Below, in pieces: positions 52,458-64,000 of a DNA stretch of 64,000 nt. The stretch spans positions 4,264,694-4,328,693 of the forward strand of contig NC_089285.1 in assembly GCF_963678975.1 (NCBI RefSeq). Reading direction: 5' to 3'. The notes below the pieces were generated by a model. It searched no databases. It was not told the origin of the DNA and saw only the letters and a list, made by a program, of their open reading frames with translations. The position numbers and the translations under genes are program-made. This DNA is from Dysidea avara (taxonomy: Eukaryota; Porifera; Demospongiae; Dictyoceratida; Dysideidae). The first letter of the stretch is position 1; each line of letters opens with the position of its first letter.

Positions 52458-55400
52458 ATGTCAGGAAGACCAAAGAAGGTAAGTGTAGTCTGTCATGTAT
52501 GTGCAGGGAACCCGAGGGAACTTCTCCTATCTCTCCGAATTAAGGCTACAATAGGAATCCTTGTCTCAGAAAGTTATTGAGGTTCTCTAGTATTGTGTAT
52601 TGGTTCATGTGTTTAGATGCTAAACATTCACATTTTACAGCTGTCAAATCGGACTGTATTTAGGTCTGCTCTTCGTCGCTTTCTTTTACTGTAACTTTTA
52701 ATTGTATTTTTGACTGTACTGTTTTGTATTTTGCAACTGTGTGGCTGCTTGTCCTGTGTGGTTGCTTGTCCTGGGTGTATATTTGTTGTCTTTATGTGTG
52801 TGGGGAGCACGTTTGGAGGCTGTAGCCTTCTGTGTACCCACTTCTTTTGACAAAAATTGGTAATCTAATCTAAAGCACATAATAATCTGTTGCCGAGCTA
52901 GTGTAGCTTCTATACTGGCCGGAGATCGTAACCCAATCAAGCTGTTAGTTCAGGTAGGCCAGTGTCACTACTACAAACAGCCATTATTGCAATCCTTGTT
53001 GCCGTCGCATTGTGTAATATCATAATCCACACAGTGTTTTAGGTATTATATTAGTCGTAGACACTGATGATCGCAGACTGTATGAGTCTTAAATTATCTG
53101 AAAATGTCATTGTGGGGTTTATTGATCTGCTAAATATTCACATTCTAATCTGCACCAAAAATCATCAGATTGTCACTGTCGTTAGGCCCCTATTTGGTGA
53201 TTATTAGTTTCTCATCCAGCCTTTCTAATTATTATGATGCGGGCGGGAGGGTATTACCATTATACCATTATTTTATAATATTAACACACTGATGTACAGA
53301 CCTTGTCCAAATTGTCTTTCTTTCTTACTACAAACATTTCCTTCACCAGCTGATTCTACTTTTCGTGATTGCCAACTGTTTTTCGACAGTCAACTGAAAG
53401 CCTGCTGTGATGAAGCCGATAGAACACGATTGCAACTGGTACTGCAGCAATTTGCTAAGGAGAACAACAGTTCTCTGGCGATATAAAGCGCATTGTAGCG
53501 TTCATCAACAAAAAATTATACTCAGTATGGTATCACGTGTTCTTCTGAGCATGCACAGAGTAAATAATGGCTTACCATGCGGTAGCTTAAGATGGATGCG
53601 AGCGGTGGATGAGAAACTAATAATCACCAAATAGGGGCCTTACATATAAACTAAGGTATTTGTGACCATATAAGGTATAGGAATGTATGGTACGTAGTTT
53701 CTATGATTATCTGTGTAATGTATATATATATTGCTATAAATAGCAATGTTGAGCAAGCAAGGTCTTGTTTCTTTGCTGATTCCCATTGTAAACACGTTGA
53801 ACAAGTCATGCTGTCTATATGTGTAGCCACTATGACCCAAAGACAATAACAGGATTTTTATAATAATAAACTTTGAAAGTGTCCAGTAAACAGGACTGGT
53901 ATTACCATCAGTTTTTTGGGATACACATTTCACACAGTTCATTTCACTGTGTCACATAGTCAAGCACAGTGGCGTAGCCAAACCCGGGCAATGCCCTGGC
54001 GTCAGACTACTTTTCCCCACCATCAGCCACCCACAGTACTTAAAGACGTGGACTGGATAAAGTTAGCTACTCCATTATTGTGATAACCATAACTTAACAA
54101 TACTAACCGCATTATTTTTGCCGATGTTTCAAGTTTCTTTCCAACTAGTAGATGGACAGAGATGGGTATCTAAGGGATTTTCCCTATGAGTAACTCAATT
54201 ATGTACAAATAATAGGAGGCAATAAATAGAAGCGAGATCATGTGATTACAAAAGACCGTGTAGCATAGTGACAAGGAGCGTAGAGGTATATATTATCTAC
54301 GCAAGGAGTGAAGGACAAGGAATGGTATTAATTCAAATGGACAGTTAACATTTGAATTAACTTATGCAACTATTGGTGTGGTCAAAACTCGGATCAGAGA
54401 ATATAGAGGCGAAGGCATTAGCGCCCGCCTAGCCTTGTCACATATTACTTAGTGATAGTTCATACGGTATGGAATACTTTTTCAGTCAGCAATTGTTTTC
54501 TTTTTGGTTTCAGGCTGACAACTGGCAGGATATAGTCATCACGTGATACAACACTAAAAGCGCCTCATGCTTTATTTCAGATTTCTTCATGGTCTGGTAT
54601 TAAGACACAGAGATGTATGTACGGAATAGGAAGCCAATAGCTAGCTAGTGTTCTCTTAGAATAAGGTTAAAGTTCATCTTACATACAGTATAGTAGGTGA
54701 AGTAGCTATGCGTAGTGATGCATACACATTTTTAAGATGCTGTATTGATCTCTATATGAAGATGGGCATGTGTATATGTGTTGCATGGTTGAATGGCTTG
54801 CCTGCCCAGTGCCCTGGCATGGCAAAAAGTCTGGCTACGCCACTGGTCAGGCATACAGTGTATACGCTATCTGTGTAATAGTATTTGGGAGTGATTCTAT
54901 ATGTTGCATATTATCAGGAGGGAGACTGGCAGCTTGTTATGTAATCCTGGGATTTTTTATGCATTCAACATAATAGTTTTCGGTTACAGGTTTCTGACTC
55001 CCAGCTTCACAGGCTTTTTGTTAGCCCCCTTGCAGGTCCCTAGAGGGTTAGTTTAATCATAATAATCTTTCAATGTAAAGGATTTTATTATACCAGTGGC
55101 AAGACTTACAATGCTACTGTGTGTATAACTAGTCAGACACTACTTTCACACTAGAAATGTACTACACGTATTTGTGAATTTTTCTCTCAGTACTACTTAT
55201 ATAAGTAAGCTATTTGCAATTGAATATTTAAAGCGCTGTATAGCATATAAGCCCAGACGACAAGGTCACATAATAAAGACCAAATAGGTTGTCTAATATG
55301 TCTGCTATTTGGTGACACCTTTTATGGTATGGCCGCTTGGCAGTATTATCCAAATTTTTGTCGTATCTGATGTTTTGTGGACTTTGAGGTTATAAGATAT

Positions 55401-58400
55401 TTATCATTAAAAGTTTGTCAGCTTTCAGCAATTTTGGTTTGTTGAAAATTTAATGTCTTTCTGCCAAGTTGAGTAGTTCAACATCCTTTCTGAGGTAATA
55501 GATTTCTGTGAACAACAAGTTAAGAGATATGCCATTCAGTTACCATATTGAAAGACAACACTGATGTGTCTACACTGAATTCTGTATTATATCACAACAT
55601 TGTACAGGAAATTGTATTATGCGATTAGTAGTAATAAGTATGTATGGTATGTTTACACTGATGTGGAACAGTCAAGACTTGAGAGTTATCAATAAATACA
55701 CATAATATAACATACTGTGACGTTTGGATTATTTTATTTGTTAGCACTTTCAGAAAAATAGTCTGGAAAACTTAACCATGTGTTATCTGTAAAGAGTGGA
55801 GGCTGTTACCACACCACCGTAGATGCAAATAGCTGATTTATATAAATACTTGTTTAGATACAAATATTATAGTAGTGAAAGCAGTTAAGTATTTAGTGAG
55901 ACCTCAATCGGTCCCAGACTTGGGGTCAAATACATGAATAATTGTATTTAATTGCAATTAAATGCAAATTTTGAGTAATGGTATTTGTAATTGTATTTGT
56001 AGTTTAGAAACTGAATGTATTTGTAAATTCCTAATGTATTTTAAATATGTACAATTACTTCAAATACTTTTACCATAATAAGATTGTAAAATTAACTTAA
56101 TTGATGTCATTATTTGAATATCAGGAGTCAGAGCCCCCAACCAAGAAAATGATATTTTCAATGATTTGATAGATGAGACAATACCTTCTAACACTATTAT
56201 TGCTCTCAATGATATCAGTCGAAGAATATTTACTGTCACCATGCATACCACAAGAGAAGGATCCATTTAAGTTTTGGAAACTAAATGTTCCCTGTTGGCT
56301 AAACTAGCAACCTTGGCTTGTGTGCCGGCTTTGTATGCCGGCTTTGTATGCACCCACGTTCAGTATTGTACAGAAAATATTAATCCGAGAGACGCAGGCT
56401 AATGGGTGTTTATTAGATGCAATCAATAGCACACAATACACATACACCCCCTGTACATACATAGAGCTAGCATGTTGCCTTAAAATTTAATAACAGTAGT
56501 TATGGTAAGAACAAAAATAATTATGTGTATAGATTAAAAGATAACATGTGTACAGTGTAGATAGACAATTAAGTGGTAGACTAAGTATTTGAAATTGTAT
56601 TTAAATACTTTAGAAAGCATTTGTATTTAAATGCTGTCCAGACAAAAGTATTTGCAATCGTATTTGTATTTGGAAATTTTCTAGTAGTTGTATTTGTACT
56701 ATGTACAGTATTTGACCCCAAGTCTGATTCGGTTTATCTGAACAGCTGTGTTTCATTCCCATACATTCATGGAGAATCAGCAATAGATTGTGGTAATGAA
56801 TTCCAGTCATTGATTACTCTGTTACTGGACATTGTGTATGAATTGTGTGATAATATCATTATGTGACCTCTTGTTACCAGATCATATTAAATGTATACCA
56901 GTTTACCAGATACTCTAATTGAACAGTCATGTCTAGTGTTGTATAATTTAATTTAGTGTTACATCTTATGCAACCCAGCGTGTTAGCAGACTGTAGGCTA
57001 GATTGCATAAGGCCAAATGTAGCTCTGGTAGTAAGCATTGTATTCATTTCATTTTGTGGGTTCTAATTGATGATGTTTATATCAATGGAATATTAGACAA
57101 CATAATATTATTATGAGAAGTCTTTCAAATGTTTTGGGTGATCGCATTCATGGAGTAAAGCCACAGATCATAATGTAGCCATACCTGAAATTCAGTGTTT
57201 GGATTAGGCTTACAGTGCCTGTACCACGATCAAACCAACGAACTAATTATAGTGGTCATGTTAACATGTAACATGAGTGTAATCTATAGTCAGATGCTCA
57301 AGTATCATACAGTACAGTAGTACTATATATTAGGGATCATTGAGATTTGGGTTTTCCTAGCCAAAAAATTCACCCATAAACCAGCTTCACAACTCCATCC
57401 TGGCACCTTGGCAGTATTGGTTAGGTACAACCAAGCCCAAAAGTGCCTTCAGTATGATCCTAAAGGCTTCCAATAAATTGTTACAAAATTTAAAAAAAAT
57501 GTATTCAATGAAATCTTCTACTGACTAGCTGCCTGCCTGATGAAGCCTTCAGGCAAGTGTAACTCGATAGCGGCTAAGGCTATGGGCTTGATTTTTCACT
57601 ATTCGACGTTGCTTCGTCCCGAGATGTGCCTTTTGGCATACTGCAGTACGTACAACGTACGCATCATGGACTTACCTTTGTCTTCCTTTGTGTCCCATTT
57701 CTTTTTGCTGACAGCCCAAGGTGTCGATTTGCGGTAGTGCAATGCATGACTTCCCTACAGTACGTTTGTAAACAGGAATCGTCCGTATTTTCCGTGGTGA
57801 TTGGATTGATCGCAGAGACGATTCTGGGGTGGCTGCTGCTGCCGGTAAGGTAGCTAAGGACAATTGTTATTTAGAATGTGTTACCAGTGATAGAGGTGAC
57901 TTTATTTCCCTAGTATGTGAATCATTCAGTGTGTAGTCTCCTTTTGCTTTGTCCACTCTTTTTACAATTGCTGACCGCACTACAGTTAAAAATGGGTTGT
58001 CTTAGAAGTTGGCTCCAAGCAACGGTTATCAGTGACTTTATGGAAATACAATGCCAAAATGGTCCTCAGACACTATGCTCTTTGCTTGGAGGACACTATA
58101 GATTTTGTTTAGGTTTTATAATGTAGCTAAGTAGGTGTAGCTTGTATGTAGTTTAGTTTCTTGTAATTCTTATTCTTATTAGTACTTTACAGTGTCCAGC
58201 ACTGAAGGTCTGACAGGATTATCTTAACCTAATTTCAGGTGTAGTTTGGTAGTTTGTAATTAGCCAGTCTTTGTATTCTTTTGTGTTATTTTATTATCAT
58301 AAACATTGCTTTAAGGTTAAAAAAAATCTAACACTGTTGGTCGCTTGTAATGCTGTGTAACGGGCTGAACATAGCTGAAAGCGAAGCGTAATGGCTGCTG

Positions 58401-61400
58401 AACTTTCGAGGCAGTAATTGATAGTGGGGGACGCGTGAATCGTATTTTTGTGGTGACTGGATTGTTGCAGAGGCACTTCTTCTACTGTTGTTCATCTGTA
58501 GCGCTGTGTAATGGGCTGAACATAGCTGAAAGCGAAGGGTAATGGCCACTGCACTTTTGAAGCAGTATTTGATAGCTGGGGTACGTGTTCAGACAAAAGC
58601 ATTAATTCTGGCACCATCCTTTCTTTTGATGCGGTATGCGTGGGCTCACCAATCATAAAATAATGTAATTGTTACAAAAAAAGTAAACAAACAAGTTCAA
58701 GGAAAAATTAGGAATTTTAAGTTCGAGTAGGGATCATAGAAAAAAAGTAGGGAAACAAGGGAGGTCGCCTACACTTGCAGATATACTAGTGAACATTTAA
58801 TCCGTAATTCAGTCTTGGTCTTGAGGGTATAGACTGAATTAGGGATTAAATGGTCACTAGTGTATCTGCAGCTGTAGGCCAGCGTTGAAACCGGGTCGGG
58901 TCATCCGGGTCAACCAGGTCACATTTTCTCACGGTCATCCGGGTCCGACCCGGTTTACAAATTATCCGGGTTTAACCTGGATTGGATCACGTGAGAAACA
59001 AAATTGTTTGTTTGATGACGTGAAAACTTATAAATGCTAGTCGCATAGCTCTTTTGTGAGCCACGCCCACTTATCATGTTACAAGCATATGCTCAGCCAT
59101 GCCCACTTATCATGTTACAAGCATACGCTCAGCCACGCCCATTTATTAACAAGTGCAGTCTGTAGCATGAAACTGTGTCCATTGCTGGCTGCAAGCTTAT
59201 GTGGAGCCACACGCACCAATCGATTATTGTACGAGTTGTATATAGTCTTGCAGCAGGATAAATACTTTTGTGGAGACTTTTGTGAGCCACACCCACTTCT
59301 ATATATTGGGAAATTGTAATACTAGGTATGCATGAAGCCACACCCAATTGCTGTCTGTAAACTCACAGTAGCTACGTGGAACCAAAACCCACTGACTGAT
59401 TTTAAATTATAAACTTACCAGCTTAGTTATCACATAACTACTCGTTTACTCAACACGAATTGAACACTCAAAACGTAGTCTCGCTTGCTCGGGACTACCC
59501 GAAACATAGCTCTTATCGCACGCCTCGGGTATTAATTAATCCGGGTCAAATCCGGGTCTGACCCAGATTGCTATCGGGTCAGTGGGTCATCCGGGTCAGC
59601 AGTAATGACCCGGTTTCAACGCTGGTGTAGGCGACCTCCCTTGTTTCTCTACTTTTTTTCTATGATCCCTAATCGAACGTAATATTCCTAATTTTTCCTT
59701 AAACTTGTATTGTATAAACTTTTAGTTACGAGCTGCAGTTATGGAAATGTTATGCTGTATCATAGAGCATGATATTCTTTGTATTTACTGTATCCCTAAA
59801 GTCTCACAGTACCACATACGTATCAGATGATCCCTTATGCTTATAATAGAGTTTACAACTATTACATACTGTTTAAAGTTTTATAATGATCATTGTAATT
59901 AAAATGTTTTAAGCTGTAGATTATGCATTATAAATGCGTACACTTACACTTGTCTCTATTGCTAGAAAAAGAAGCACTTATCTGCTAAGGATGACAACAG
60001 CACATCTACAACAAGTAGCTACATTGCAGGTAGACCGTCTAAAACTGGACCAAGCTGGACTACCGAACCTCACCAGTCAGGAAGTAAAAGTTCAAGTGTG
60101 TTTTTCGGATATGATTTACCAGAATATATCACACCAGTTGACATAACATCATTTATGGTAAAATTTAAACATGTAATTGATGATGTTGAGATTGTGCTCA
60201 ATGAAAAATGGGGAAATTATGCAAAAGTTACTTTATCAACACCTTCTGATGCATACACAGTAATGAAATACTACAGTGGAAAATATTGGCCTGAATTTGA
60301 CCTCACAGTTATACTGAAGCCTTGGAAAGAAAGGGCAGACTCAAAGAAGTCACAGAGCCAAGTAGTTTCTTATACAGATGTTTCTGTGTATGATGACGAT
60401 GACAATTTCAGTGACAGTTGTGAATCATCTCACGGTTCAGTGAGTCAGTTGAGTCAGAGTTTTAGTGGGTCATATTTTCTGCCACCCTATCCTGGTAGTG
60501 CTGGTGATAGTAAGACAGGTAAACCTGTTTATTCTCACGGCAAAACACAATTAGAAACACAGCAAAAAAGGAAACCTGATCACAAGACTGCTGATTCTCA
60601 TAAAGGTCGATATAATAAAGAATATACCATTAAGCTTTCTGGTCTTAAAATAGATGTTGAAGAAAAGGAAATATTTGAACTAGTTAAACCATTTGGTAAC
60701 TTGACCAGTCGTGTTAGAATTGCAAGTTATCCAGAGAGTGGAGTGTGCTATGCCTACGCCAACTACTATAGTATTCAGGCAGCACTCAATGCAGTTTCAC
60801 AACTTGATGAAAGTGAGTTCTGTGGTCAAAGGATTCATGTGTGCCACAGAGGTGGGCTTGGAGTTGAGCATAGTTGTAAGAAAGAGCTTCAAGCTTTGGC
60901 TGAGAGAAGCTCTGATTGTGCCATACTTTGTAGTGGGAACACTACGGCTTCAGCTGAGGATATAAAGGAAATTTGGGGATACGATGATTCTGATGTAGTC
61001 ATTGTGCAGTCACCTAATGCTAAAGTGAAGGCTAAAATTCCAAGTTATGCATCAGTTGTCAGTGATAGTCCAAAGGTGACTAAAGCTACATCAAAATCTC
61101 CCAAAGGACCAGAAAGAAAGTCAAAACCTAAACGTCAGCCCAGGCCTCCTACCAAGCAGCCAACATCTTCATATGGAAAGAGTGGTTTCAGAGGTTTGCA
61201 GCCTTACCCAAGCATTGAAGTAGATGTTTTGCAAGAGCCACAATTTGACAAGGCTTCATTACATGATCAAGATGTGATCAAGAGTCTGTTACATGCTGAA
61301 ACTGTGATCGAAGGTCCACCACATGATCAAAGTATGATTGCAACTTTACCACATGATGAAAATGTGATTGACGTTCTGCCAGGTAATCAGTTTGTGACTA

Positions 61401-62645
61401 TTCTTCCACAGAGTGATAAAAATTTTATCAAGATTTCAACACATGGTGTAAATGTAACTCCACCATATAATGAAAATCTATCTCAGAATTTCCAAAATGT
61501 GATCATGGCTCCACCATGTGATCTCATTGTGAGTGAACCTCCAACTCTTCATAATGTGATTAAGGTTTCTTATCAAGATGATGTTATAGTCAATTATCTG
61601 GAATGTGATCAACACCTTCCACCACCACTTGATCAAGTCAATACTCCAGATTCAGTTGCCAGTGGTGATGTGGACCCAAATTGTATGTCTTTACAAATAA
61701 GCAACCTTCATCCTGATACCTCAGTTCAGGACTTGGAGAAGTACCTTAAACCATATGGTAGCCTGGCAGCTCCAATATCAATTCGTTATCATGGTGATAG
61801 TGACTCTTGTTCTGCTGTTGTGCGTTATGATTCTGTTGATGTTTCTGTGAGTGTCATGGAGAAACTTGATGGTAGTGACTTCAACGGTTATCAAATGTGT
61901 GTTGTTCGAGGTGATGGTAAAACATCAAGGCCAAAAGTAGCCAGTAACATTGGTGCCATTCAAAAAGATGAATCACTGATTGGAGACCAGATGTTTGTCA
62001 AACAAACTGATAATACTGGCACTCAGAAAATCAAAACACCATCTCCAGCCAAGAAAACAAACAACACTTTATCATCACCACAGTAAGTTGTCATCAAGCC
62101 ATAACTGTGCACATAGATATAATAATTTTTAATACAAGAGTATAGCAAGTGTTATTGAAGCACTGTGTACATTATGTATGGGGCTTCAGGGTTCTTGTAC
62201 TGGTATAATTGGGGTACATTCTGTCAAACTGTTCATTTAGTTCCTTTACACATTAAGTACATTATATTAGCTCTACTTTTTTGTACTAGGCCTTTTTCTA
62301 TGTAAGTTGTTTAACTGTCATCCCCATAGCAGAGTGTAACTACATGTGCTTGTTCTATTAATTCCACCAAAAGCTGCTGCTATCATTGTTATTCTATCTG
62401 CAAACTGATTTTCAACTTATTCCCATAAGTGGTTTACCTTCTATAAAATTAGTCAAATTGAATTGTGAATGTTTATTGGATTTGCTACAATAAACATTCA
62501 CAATTACTTCCTTTAATTGTGATAAACGTTTAGGCAATCAGAGTGCATGTTTGCATACAGAATGTGCAAAGAAGAAGGAAAGTTGTCAAAGGAATTAAGC
62601 CAAAGTCTGAGAACTCATATCAAACAGTGCAGTAGTACTGTTTAA
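52458..62645 (+). CDS. Unrecognised protein with three RRM-like domains, 3 exons
   Basis: Exons 52458-52478 (MSGRPKK), 59966-62082 and 62534-62645 give 749 residues in consistent phase. The second exon appears to end in a stop at 62084-62086, but that stop lies in a strong donor (CA|gtaagt). Splicing to the acceptor 'aaacgtttag' at 62,533 keeps the frame for 37 more codons. RRM-like segments lie at about residues 52-126 (VFFGYDLPEYITP), 227-302 (YTIKLSGLKIDVEEKEI ... GVCYAYANY) and 581-655 (MSLQISNLHPDTSVQDLEKY). Residues about 436-555 are a degenerate repeat of 14-15 residues built on HDQxVI. A lysine-rich stretch sits around 375-400. I cannot assign an orthologue. RNA binding is inferred from the fold alone. 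RRM1 is atypical: it lacks clear aromatic RNP1 residues. Confidence 0.8.
53185..53639. mobile_element. Harbinger-like MITE in intron 1 of the RRM gene
   Basis: Inverted ends GGCCCCTATTTGGTGATTAT ... and complement, flanked by TTA (53,182-53,184) and TTA (53,640-53,642), the 3-bp duplication typical of PIF/Harbinger. The termini share TTTCTCATCC with the element at 42,875. A short open frame inside (53,292-53,486) has a protein-like composition, so part of the interior may come from coding sequence. Confidence 0.75.
53967..54845. mobile_element. hAT-type MITE with 8-bp target duplication
   Basis: Ends CAGTGGCGTAGCCA and TGGCTACGCCACTG. The flanks are gtcaagca (53,959-53,966) and gtcaggca (54,846-54,853), an 8-bp duplication with one mismatch. 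Terminal CAG...CTG with an 8-bp duplication is characteristic of hAT. No transposase frame in 879 bp. Confidence 0.85.
54960..55070 (+). mobile_element. SINE-like repeat, family C
   Basis: Shares 'ggttacaggtttctgactcc', 'cttcacaggctt' and 'aggtccctagaggg' with the insertion in the APMAP exon copy at 23.64-23.79 kb. It may extend left to about 54,855. Confidence 0.55.
55915..56726. mobile_element. Non-autonomous DNA element, CAGACTTGGGGTC termini
   Basis: Inverted ends CAGACTTGGGGTCAAATAC (55,915) and its complement (56,726), followed internally by 'gtatttgtaattgtatttg'-type degenerate repeats on both sides. I could not confirm a target duplication, so the superfamily is open. Confidence 0.7.
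57310..57850 (+). repeat. Dispersed interspersed repeat, copy 2
   Basis: Inverted relative of 237-570 over about 57,310-57,620. The remainder (GC-richer, with CpG-containing segments such as 'gtgattggattgatcgcagag') is echoed at 58,440-58,475. Likely a transposable element fragment. Short frames inside are not convincing genes. Confidence 0.55.
58340..58580. repeat. Two-copy direct repeat, period about 150 bp
   Basis: 'gctgtgtaacgggctgaaca' at 58,352 recurs as 'gctgtgtaatgggctgaaca' at 58,502, with the following 'tagctgaaagcgaag' and the homologous 'gcagtaattgatag'/'gcagtatttgatag' downstream. Confidence 0.75.
58691..59708. mobile_element. Foldback element interrupted by a hAT-type element
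   Basis: Outer arms of about 84 bp (58,691-58,774 and 59,625-59,708) are inverted repeats sharing 'tagggatcatagaaaaaaag' and 'ggaggtcgcctacac'. Between the left arm and 58,879 is a further hairpin ('ctagtgaacatttaatcc' against 'ggattaaatggtcactag'), so the outer element was originally a foldback of about 260 bp. The hAT-type insertion at 58,880-59,624 separates its halves. Confidence 0.75.
58880..59624. mobile_element. hAT-type MITE nested in the foldback element
   Basis: Ends CAGCGTTGAAACCGGGTC ... GACCCGGTTTCAACGCTG. Flanks ctgtaggc (58,872-58,879) and gtgtaggc (59,625-59,632) form an 8-bp duplication with one mismatch. The interior has repeated 'gggtcatccgggtc' near both ends and a short tandem array (period 36 bp, 'gccacgcccacttatcatgt') at about 59,059-59,145. 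Confidence 0.8.
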
Positions 62646-63261
62646 CCCTTAAATCCGCGTAATCCAGAAAACTGGATTTGATAAAAAACGAATTGAAAAC
62701 GCACAATACTTTTGCCAATGTACATAGGCAGTTACAAACAAGCATATCTCGTGAAGCGTTTATCTGATTGCTTTGAAAAACAGATTTTATTAATTGGCAA
62801 AGAGTAAGCTATCAGCCAGTATATAAACTTTCAACATACAAACAAGAAACTCACCCACTACAATGCGCTGAATCATTTTGAGTCCTTCTACGTTCATATC
62901 GTCATTGTGCTCGTCCGACAGTGACGTTATCACGTGATATCTATATATCAACTGAACCGCTATCACGTGAGGAGTAACATGACACCAAGCAAAAGCCTTT
63001 GTGCATCGTTATGTGAAGAAGGAAGGCGGAGGGATAGTTTTTTTACTCTTTCAAAGTGAAGCGAGTATCTCTGGGTTGGATGGACGCAACAAAGTATCAA
63101 ACCAAAATTTAATGGTGAGTAAGATGGTGTTTGCCATTTTAGATAGCTTTAACAGTTTTTGTGTTATAGAGTTTAGTTTTACGAGGCATGCATGCAATCC
63201 AGTTTACTGGATTATGCGTTTTCAGTGCTTGCGTTTTATAAAACTGCTGCGGGTTTAAAGG
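62646..63261. mobile_element. piggyBac-like MITE abutting the stop codon of the RRM gene
   Basis: Ends CCCTTAAATCCGC and, complemented, CCTTTAAACCCGC, flanked by TTAA at 62,642-62,645 and 63,262-63,265. TTAA target duplication with CC(C)-starting ends is the piggyBac signature. The interior near both ends repeats 'taatccag(a/t)aaactggatt'-like hairpins. No transposase. The left TTAA contains the TAA stop of the RRM gene. Confidence 0.75.
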
Positions 63262-63387
63262 TTAATAGTAAATGATGGGTGCTGCCTAATATTCAGTGGT
63301 TAAAAATCATCATACCTGAAAAGACAACCAGATATTGAATTTTTTAAATCAAAATCAAATGTAAAAAAAAAGCTAAAACCCTATTTT

Positions 63388-63721
<334 letters not shown>

Positions 63722-64000
63722 ACCACCACATTCTCAAGGCTTAAGTAGTGCACAGCCATCACAATAACAACCTCACTGGTGGCATGTGCCTTTTCTGGTT
63801 CTGACAAGTGTCTGCCTTCTGCGATTTGCCTTTCCTTTTATCTTCAGTTACATAGTTGTCTTCTTCTTCATGCAAGGCAACCATACTGAAGCATTGATTT
63901 CTGTATCAGTGCTTTGTTTAGAGGAGCACATTTAGATGTCACAAAAGTTGACCATTTAAAGCATTTAAGCGGCTATACATGTAGCTGCACATTTAAAATG

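Noticed and set aside
55915-56726. 8-bp target duplication for the CAGACTTGG element
   Set aside because: Flanks atcggtcc and attcggtt agree at too few positions to claim it.
60711-60965. Plus-strand frame inside the RRM gene
   Set aside because: Alternative-frame shadow of the large exon.

Overview
This is a window of animal nuclear DNA: AT-rich, with spliced genes (canonical GT-AG introns), many CA/GT microsatellites and many short non-autonomous DNA transposons and SINEs. The five recognisable or well-supported genes, compact introns and repeat style suggest an early-branching invertebrate such as a demosponge. That assignment is an inference from gene content and texture, not a match to a known genome.

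Layout. (1) 1.8-2.7 kb, minus: one large exon of an unrecognised low-complexity protein that runs into SINE sequence. (2) 2.7-7.25 kb: no supportable gene. (3) 7.4-11.1 kb, plus: a complete six-exon APMAP/strictosidine-synthase-like gene with a TATA box. (4) 10.26-40.34 kb: a large segmental duplication. Blocks can be named A (3' end of APMAP), B (about 12 kb) and X' (an intron of SMARCB1). The order is A-B-A'-X-B2-X', where A' and X are reverse complements of A and X'. This is what a direct tandem duplication of A-B-X' would give if the X'A junction had then inverted. (5) 33.9-42.5 kb, minus: a complete six-exon SMARCB1 (SNF5/INI1) gene whose last three exons lie in B2. A second copy of those exons, without exons 1-3, lies in B at 18.93-20.65 kb. 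(6) 42.55-50.30 kb, plus: a complete 18-exon trichoplein (TCHP) gene, head-to-head with SMARCB1. (7) 50.87-52.26 kb, minus: Elongin B, tail-to-tail with TCHP. (8) 52.46-62.65 kb, plus: a three-exon gene for a 749-residue protein with three RRM-like segments, head-to-head with ELOB. Its 7.5 kb first intron is packed with transposons. (9) 62.6-64 kb: a piggyBac-like element directly abutting the stop codon, then a 333-bp CCTG microsatellite.

The genes do not form an operon or pathway. SMARCB1 (chromatin remodelling) and ELOB (ubiquitin ligase adaptor and elongin) act in the nucleus, TCHP at centrosome and keratin filaments, APMAP at membranes. The compact architecture (two divergent pairs with 54 and 194 bp between start codons) implies shared promoters. 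No previously undescribed enzymatic or defence system is visible. The most unusual features are the duplication with its inverted junction, the orphan SMARCB1 3' exons that remain open, the unrecognised RRM protein, and several nested transposons whose target-site duplications can be read directly.
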